A stretch of 64,000 nt of DNA from Salinactinospora qingdaonensis. Its GTDB lineage: Bacteria; Actinomycetota; Actinomycetes; Streptosporangiales; Streptosporangiaceae. Where the stretch lies: NCBI RefSeq assembly GCF_039539445.1, contig NZ_BAABDD010000005.1, forward strand, positions 186,001-250,000, written 5' to 3'. The stretch's first letter is position 1. Each line of letters opens with the position of its first letter. The notes under the pieces are model-generated. The model did no database searches, was not told where the DNA came from, and saw only the letters and a program-made list of their open reading frames with translations. A program made the translations under genes and the position numbers. Positions 58,494 through 64,000 of this stretch are shown one piece after another.

Positions 58494-59672
58494 CTAGGCT
58501 TCCCTTCCGGTTGGCGCCCACTGCGGTGCGAGACGATTGGCGTGGAATCGTTGGGCGTAGTCGGGGAGTCGGCCTTGAGCCAGCGCCTCGGCCATAGCGT
58601 CACCGGTGGCCGGGGCGCACAGCACGCCGTGACGGAAGTGCCCGACCGCCAGGTGGAGTCCGGCCACGGCGGTGGGACCCAACAGCGGCTCGTTGTCGGG
58701 AGAGCCGGGCCGTAGTCCCACACAGGTCTCGGTGATCTCCAGTTCGCTGACGCCGGGCACTAGTTCGTGGCCGTCGCGCAGCAGTTGCCACACCCCTCCC
58801 GCCGTCAGTCGGGTGTCGTGGCCGACCTCCTCTTGGGTGCCGCCCAGGATCACCTCGCCGTCGTTGCGCGCGACGAGGTACACGGGGGTGCCCTTGACCA
58901 GCCCGCGTACGGTGCGGGTGACGAGCGGGGCCTCGTGAGGGCCACCGCGCAACCGCAGCAACTGCCCTTTGACCGGGCGAAGCGCGGGAACGGTGTCGGG
59001 TGGCAGGCCGGTGATGCGGGAGGTCCACACGCCTGCCGCCAGTACCACCTGGTCGCCCCGCAGGTGAGTGCCATCGGCTAACTCCACGCCGTTGACCCGG
59101 TCCTCGGGGCCGGTGACCGCACGCACACGCCCTTCCACCACGGTGACTCCCCTGTGGGCGGCGGCACTGCGCAGGGCGGCGGTGAGGCGTCGCGGGTCGA
59201 TGGAGTGGTCGGCGGGGGCGAAGATCCCGCCGCGTACCGAGGGCGCCAGCATGGGCTCCATGCGCCGGCACTCCCGGCTGGTTAGGCGCTGCACGTCGAG
59301 GCCGAGCCGTTCGCGCAGCTCGCGCAGTTCGTTCAAGCTGGCCATGTCGTCGCTGTCGAAGGCGACCTGGAGCGTCCCTTCGGTGCGGTAGCCGGGGTCC
59401 GTGCCGCTGTCAGCGCGCAGTTCCTCGATGAAGTCCGGGTAGCGGTCGCGCGAGAGGATGCCAAAGCTCATGAGAGCTTCCTCGCCGAACGTCGCTTCGG
59501 TGGCCGGTGTGAGCATACCGGCGGCCACGTCGGAGGCGGCGTTGGCCAAGCCGGGACCCACCAGGGCCACCCCTAGCCCGCGCTGGGCGGCGCGCCAGGC
59601 GGTGACGAGGCCGATGACCCCGTCGCCGGCCACGATGGCGTCGAATGCACGGGGATCGTCGAACGTGGACAC
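58494..59672 (-). CDS. thiO: Glycine oxidase ThiO
   Basis: A 392-residue FAD oxidase that converts glycine to the dehydroglycine needed by ThiG. The N-terminal dinucleotide loop reads IVAGDGVIGLVTAWRAA (a GDGVIG form of GxGxxG). Further motifs are AAGMLTPATEA, DHSIDPRRLTAAL, VLAAGVWTSRI, LRPVKGQLLRL and TETCVGLRPGSPDNEPLLG with VGHFRHGVLCAPAT. GTG 59672 follows GGGAGGG, which lies in the 3' strand of the riboswitch, so ligand binding can hide the ribosome site. Confidence 0.94.
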   Translation of the reverse strand: MSTFDDPRAFDAIVAGDGVIGLVTAWRAAQRGLGVALVGPGLANAASDVAAGMLTPATEATFGEEALMSFGILSRDRYPDFIEELRADSGTDPGYRTEGTLQVAFDSDDMASLNELRELRERLGLDVQRLTSRECRRMEPMLAPSVRGGIFAPADHSIDPRRLTAALRSAAAHRGVTVVEGRVRAVTGPEDRVNGVELADGTHLRGDQVVLAAGVWTSRITGLPPDTVPALRPVKGQLLRLRGGPHEAPLVTRTVRGLVKGTPVYLVARNDGEVILGGTQEEVGHDTRLTAGGVWQLLRDGHELVPGVSELEITETCVGLRPGSPDNEPLLGPTAVAGLHLAVGHFRHGVLCAPATGDAMAEALAQGRLPDYAQRFHANRLAPQWAPTGREA

Positions 59673-59685
59673 GTGGCCTGTTGCC

Positions 59686-59780
59686 CTCCCTTCGCCGGTA
59701 TGGTCCGGATCAGGTTCGTGCGGTCGGAGGCCGGCAGCCTCCCTCTCAGCCGGGTCCGCCCGGCTCCCGCGGGTCCATGT
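59686..59780 (-). ncRNA. TPP riboswitch (THI element)
   Basis: On the minus strand the conserved pieces occur in order: GGGAGCC-hairpin-GGCTGAGAGGG (CUGAGA at 59749-59744), then GAACCTGATCC (59717-59707), CCGG loop and GGCGAAGGGAGGG. This is the thiamine pyrophosphate aptamer. No downstream terminator is visible, and the GGGAGGG at its 3' end is the thiO ribosome site, so control is probably translational. Confidence 0.93.
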
Positions 59781-59796
59781 GCGGTTCTTTCCTCCG

Positions 59797-59802
59797 AGTC
59801 TA
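59797..59802 (-). promoter_or_regulatory. -10 box of the thiOSG transcript
   Basis: TAGACT on the minus strand. It would start the RNA at about 59790, ten bases before the aptamer. Confidence 0.55.
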
Positions 59803-59959
59803 GGACCACCGGTCGCGGCGGGGGTGCAGGTGCCCCACTCCTGGGAAGGCCGCCTTCGGCCTACTGCCGCGGCCCGCTTTTGGCCGCTGTGGCTACGCCA
59901 ACAGCGATCACGAGGTCAGCCGGGTTTGGGTCCTCCGGGTATGTGGGAAATCGTCTGAC

Positions 59960-60319
59960 GTGACACAGATCGACCCTGAGACCGATGCCCTGGTCGGCGA
60001 ATGGCTGACCCTCCGGGAGGCTGCGAAAGCCCTGGACACCAGCCCGAACCGCGTCAAGCAGTTCATTCGCGACCACAAGCTTCTCGGCTTTATCCGCGCC
60101 GGTGAACTCTCGATTCCCGCCACCTTCATCCGCGACGGTGAGGTGGTCAAGGGCCTGCCCGGGACCCTCACGGTCCTCGCCGACTGCGGCTTCACCGACC
60201 AGGAGTCACTGCGCTGGATGTTCACCCCCGATGACACGCTGCCCGGCGCCCCCATCGACGCCATCCGCGCCGACCGCGGCACGGAGGTGCGCCGCCGCGC
60301 TCAGGCGCTGGCGTTTTAG
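59960..60319 (+). CDS. Rv2175c-family DNA-binding protein
   Basis: A 119-residue winged-helix DNA-binding protein of the Rv2175c family. It has an acidic N-terminus, a helix-turn-helix (WLTLREAAKALDTSPNRVKQFIRDHKLLGF, about 15-44) and a C-terminal effector-like half (ATFIRDGEVVKGLPGTLTVLADCGFTDQESLRWMF). In M. tuberculosis the homologue is a substrate of the adjacent PASTA-lacking kinase PknL, with phosphorylation weakening DNA binding. The kinase gene here is 2.7 kb away with the thi genes between. GTG 59960 has no strong ribosome site. Confidence 0.85.
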   Translation: MTQIDPETDALVGEWLTLREAAKALDTSPNRVKQFIRDHKLLGFIRAGELSIPATFIRDGEVVKGLPGTLTVLADCGFTDQESLRWMFTPDDTLPGAPIDAIRADRGTEVRRRAQALAF

Positions 60320-60613
60320 GCCGGACCCCTGGGCTGGGCGGGCGCCGGTGTCTGCCCAGCCGGCGGCTCGTGAGTGTCCTAGCCGTGGTTAGGGTGGTGG
60401 TGTGGCCCCCTGCTGGGGGCGCCACCACTGTCTCGGTGGGGGCCACCGCGCGCGTGGTCCGGCGGTGTTCAGCGGGTGGTCGTTGTGGCGAACCGCGCGC
60501 CGAGCACCGCCAGTTTCTCAGTGCAAATCCGGGCGCGACCGGGGCCGCGCCCGTGGGGTGAACGTGCGATCGCTCCCCGCGCCACCGGCCGGGGCCGCCG
60601 CGAAAGGTGCAAG
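60320..60613. other. 294-bp region before thiE
   Basis: A GC-rich imperfect hairpin at about 60402-60424 (GTGGCCCCC/GGGGGCGCCAC with a bulge) is the main structure. Unlike the thiOSG leader it lacks CTGAGA and GAACCTGAT, so no TPP riboswitch precedes thiE. An open frame extends from thiE upstream through it but has no ribosome site. Confidence 0.5.
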
Positions 60614-61255
60614 GTGAGGTTGCGGGAACGTCTGGAGTCGGCCCGGCTCTACCTGTGTACCGACGCCCGGCGCGAGCAGGGGGATCTGGCCGACTTCCTT
60701 GAGGCCGCCCTGTCGGGCGGTGTCGACATTGTCCAGCTGCGCGACAAGACCCTTGAGGCCAGGCAGGAGTTGGACTGCCTGGAGACCGTGCGCGACGCGT
60801 GCCAGCGCCACGGTGCGCTGCTGGCGGTCAATGACCGTGCCGACATCGCGCGAGCCGTTGGGGCCGATGTGCTGCATCTGGGGCAAAACGACCTCCCGGT
60901 GTCCTACGCGCGCGACATCATCGGCGCCGAACCGATAATCGGGCGCTCCAACAACACCCCCGAACGCGCCGCGGCCTCGGCGCGTCAAGAAGGCGTCGAC
61001 TACTTCTGTGTGGGACCCGCGTGGGCCACTCCCACCAAGCCGGGGCGCCCTGCGGCCGGTTTGGAGCTCGTCGACTACGCCGCCCGCCTGCCGACCAACC
61101 GCCCGTGGTTCGCTATCGGTGGGATCGACCTCACCAACCTCGACCAGGTGATGGCGGCCGGGGCGCGCCGGGTCGTGGTTGTGCGCGCCATCACCGAAGC
61201 GGCTGAGCCCCACGAGGCCGCCGCGCAGTTCCAGCGCCGGCTCCGGGCGCAGTGA
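60614..61255 (+). CDS. thiE: Thiamine-phosphate synthase
   Basis: A 213-residue (beta/alpha)8 enzyme that couples HMP-PP with thiazole phosphate. It has LYLCTDARREQGDLADFLEAAL, GGVDIVQLRDKTLEARQEL, LLAVNDRADIARAVGADVLHLGQNDLPV, IIGRSNNTPE (usually IIGxSTH, here Asn-rich), DYFCVGPAWATPTKPGRPAAG and FAIGGID. GTG 60614 follows AAAGG; the frame extends upstream without support. It is divergent from thiO and completes the thiazole-thiamine set in the window. Confidence 0.95.
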   Translation: MRLRERLESARLYLCTDARREQGDLADFLEAALSGGVDIVQLRDKTLEARQELDCLETVRDACQRHGALLAVNDRADIARAVGADVLHLGQNDLPVSYARDIIGAEPIIGRSNNTPERAAASARQEGVDYFCVGPAWATPTKPGRPAAGLELVDYAARLPTNRPWFAIGGIDLTNLDQVMAAGARRVVVVRAITEAAEPHEAAAQFQRRLRAQ

Positions 61256-61315
61256 CCGGCTTACTCGGCTGCTGCCGACGTCTTTTCGTGGCGGTCTCGC
61301 CTTGTCCTCCCATTT

Positions 61316-61330
61316 CCTAACGTCGTTAGG
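61316..61330. promoter_or_regulatory. Operator-like palindrome before the FadD gene
   Basis: CCTAACG-T-CGTTAGG, perfect seven-base arms, about 87 bases upstream of the ligase start and 61 after thiE. This size suits a TetR-family regulator of fatty-acid genes (inference). Confidence 0.5.
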
Positions 61331-61416
61331 TGATGGTGACTCGGAGGGTTCTGTACGCGCCACACCGGTTGCCCTTAGTCTCATGGCACCAATCACACCG
61401 ATGAGGGGTGAGGGCC

Positions 61417-63036
<1,620 letters not shown>

Positions 63037-63214
63037 GACTAAAAAGCCCACGCGCCTCCACTCTGCCGTGGAATCGCGCCTCGCGGGCGGCCTCGGCCGG
63101 AGCGCGAGCCTTTCGGTCATAGCCGGCGTCGGCCTCAGCGCGCCGCGGCGGCTGAGCAGACCGTCCGGGGCCGCTATGTTTTTGTCGGGCGGGGTGGCGA
63201 AGTAGTGCCGTTCG

Positions 63215-63242
63215 CTCGTGCCTCGATCGCTTCGCGATCTCG
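63215..63242 (+). repeat. 28-bp hairpin repeat, variant with TTC loop
   Basis: Same as the copy at 15058 except for one loop base (TTC instead of TGC). The stem bases are unchanged. Confidence 0.8.
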
Positions 63243-63278
63243 GCAGCCTGAGGGGGCGATGGCTGGGTGGACAGTGGC

Positions 63279-63388
63279 GCTGGTGGCCGCTGGGTGAGGA
63301 AACACTGCTGTAGCCTGGTCGCGCCCGCGTGGTCGCTTGGGGAGTCTCAGGGTGCTGGTGGCCGCTGGGTGAGGAAACACTGCTGTAG
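63279..63388. repeat. Pair of identical 35-bp direct repeats with 40-bp spacer
   Basis: 63279-63313 and 63354-63388 are identical over 35 bases (beginning GCTGGTGGCCGCTGGG and ending CACTGCTGTAG). Only two copies exist and no cas genes are in the window. Confidence 0.9.
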
Positions 63389-63672
63389 TCCGGGGCACGA
63401 CAACGTGTGGCCCCCTTCCGAGACAGCGCCAGGGTGTGGCGGTCACCTTGGGTGTTTCCTCGTTTCACGGCAGGTAGCGGTCTTCGAAGTGGCAGTGGAG
63501 TGCGTGCGCCTGCGTCGGGTGTGGCCCGTTGCCGGGTGAAGAGGGATGGTCGCCCGGATACGGCGCCAGGGTGCGCCGTATCCCTAGGCATGGTCCATCG
63601 CGTCGGTGTCGCGTTTGTGCAGTGGGGTGATGTGTGTGCTCAGCCCCTGGACACAGCCCACCCCTGGGCTGC

Positions 63673-63700
63673 CGAGATCGCGAAGCGATCGAGGTACGAG
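63673..63700 (-). repeat. 28-bp hairpin repeat, inverted to the copy at 63215
   Basis: Reverse-oriented copy with the same TTC-type loop (GAA on this strand) and one change in the outer arm (GGTACGAG). Confidence 0.8.
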
Positions 63701-63802
63701 CGATGGGAAAACTCACGCGCTCTCCTCACCCCCACCGCGCCACAGGCCCGCGCACGGGGTGAGCCGTGACACGCCCCGCCTCGGTTCGCCCCTCACTCTC
63801 TC

Positions 63803-64000
63803 TCACCCTTGCCGGGAGTCGTCGCTTTCCCGGTCGCGTTGCGCCGCCGCGGCCGGACCGTAGGAGAGATTGCGCAGCAGCGCCTCGGCCGGGCCGCGCC
63901 GGTTGGCCCGCTCCAGCGCGTAGGCGCCGAGCACCGTCACCAGCCAGACCCCGATGGCGAACGCGGCCATGGAAGCACTGGTGAGCGAGCCGCCCAGCCC
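63803..64000 (-). CDS. C-terminal end of a DUF418 (YeiB-like) membrane protein (partial)
   Basis: A frame entering from the right edge on the minus strand gives the last 65 residues. It has a membrane helix (MAAFAIGVWLVTVLGAYALE), then RANRRGPAEALLRNLSYGP, the typical DUF418 ending (usually ...GPLEWLLRxLTYG), and a polar tail ending SRQG. DUF418 proteins are multi-pass membrane proteins of unknown transport function. The rest of the gene lies beyond the window. Confidence 0.75.
   Translation of the reverse strand, partial: GLGGSLTSASMAAFAIGVWLVTVLGAYALERANRRGPAEALLRNLSYGPAAAAQRDRESDDSRQG

Larger units (their letters stand above)
63037..63802. repeat. Non-coding repeat block at the end of the FadD gene
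   Basis: About 770 bases without a gene. The 28-bp hairpin repeat occurs twice in inverted orientation (63215-63242 and 63673-63700), enclosing a 35-bp direct-repeat pair (63279-63313 and 63354-63388). The flank after 63700 (GGGAAAACTCACGCGCTCTC) resembles the inverted left flank of the copy at 15058, so the two blocks share an origin. Confidence 0.7.

Noticed and set aside
60320..60613. A second TPP riboswitch before thiE
   Set aside because: No CTGAGA and no GAACCTGAT; only a generic GC hairpin.
63279..63388. A CRISPR array made of the two 35-bp repeats
   Set aside because: Only two units, no cas genes in the window, no leader, and the repeats lie inside a larger repeat block with other duplicated pieces.

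Overview
This is a high-GC actinobacterial chromosome segment. The evidence is the GC-rich third codon positions, many GTG/TTG starts, a fused cytochrome bcc-aa3 branch with a dihaem QcrC, a mycothiol-dependent (MDMPI) enzyme, NlpC/P60 and PASTA-kinase cell-wall genes, and many apparently leaderless genes. From memory, the gene order follows the M. tuberculosis Rv2175c-Rv2206 block and the matching Streptomyces region (pfkA, macRS, glkA, qcrCAB-ctaE). Single-protein resemblance points to the Nocardiopsis/Thermobifida side of the phylum, but that is only an inference.

Layout, left to right. 1-8.1 kb: an aldo/keto reductase, a DUF3043 membrane protein, an envelope-stress module (pspA, pspAA, htpX, pspAB), an MDMPI enzyme, glycerate kinase and erpA. 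8.2-11.1 kb: adenosine kinase, an iron-box-controlled DUF2470 gene, rpsD and a TusA-like gene. 11.7-20.3 kb: respiration, with ctaC-ctaD-ctaF on + facing ctaE-qcrC-qcrA-qcrB on -, separated by a 1 kb repeat-filled stretch. 20.5-25.1 kb: a pseudo-receiver, trpD, a stand-alone RAM protein, rhomboid and a DEDD/GIY-YIG protein. 25.8-36 kb: NYN protein, two secreted NlpC/P60 hydrolases, a PimB-like mannosyltransferase, FadD15-like ligase, ROK glucokinase and an EEP nuclease. 36-46.9 kb: membrane protein, esterase, PlsC-like acyltransferase, the MacS/MacR-like pair (split by an insertion), glpK, pfkA and thiI. 47-54.8 kb: DAHP synthase behind an aromatic leader-peptide attenuator, a YedY-like oxidoreductase, a LytS/LytR pair, a TnpB element and an SSS-type symporter operon. 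55.3-64 kb: PASTA kinase, TPP-riboswitch-controlled thiO-thiS-thiG, an Rv2175c-like regulator, thiE, a FadD ligase, a repeat region and the end of a DUF418 gene.

The window is mostly conserved core, and the novelty lies between the genes. (1) One full TnpB (IS605-type) element and two deletion derivatives each have their left end exactly against the ATGA start of the next gene. In two of the three the right end supplies the stop codon of the preceding gene. The full-length TnpB has lost its RuvC-I aspartate and one zinc-finger cysteine. (2) A ~155 bp MITE-like family with CTAGGTTCTGT-type ends occurs three times, and its terminus supplies the TAG stop codon of two genes. (3) A 28-bp hairpin repeat occurs seven times (plus one degenerate copy). 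It lies inside these MITEs, and in two places as inverted pairs enclosing non-coding DNA with internal direct repeats. (4) Several regulatory sites are readable: a leaderless aromatic leader peptide plus terminator before the DAHP synthase, a TPP riboswitch, an iron box, a DasR-like palindrome before glpK, and a recurring TANNNT-N6/7-start-codon promoter.
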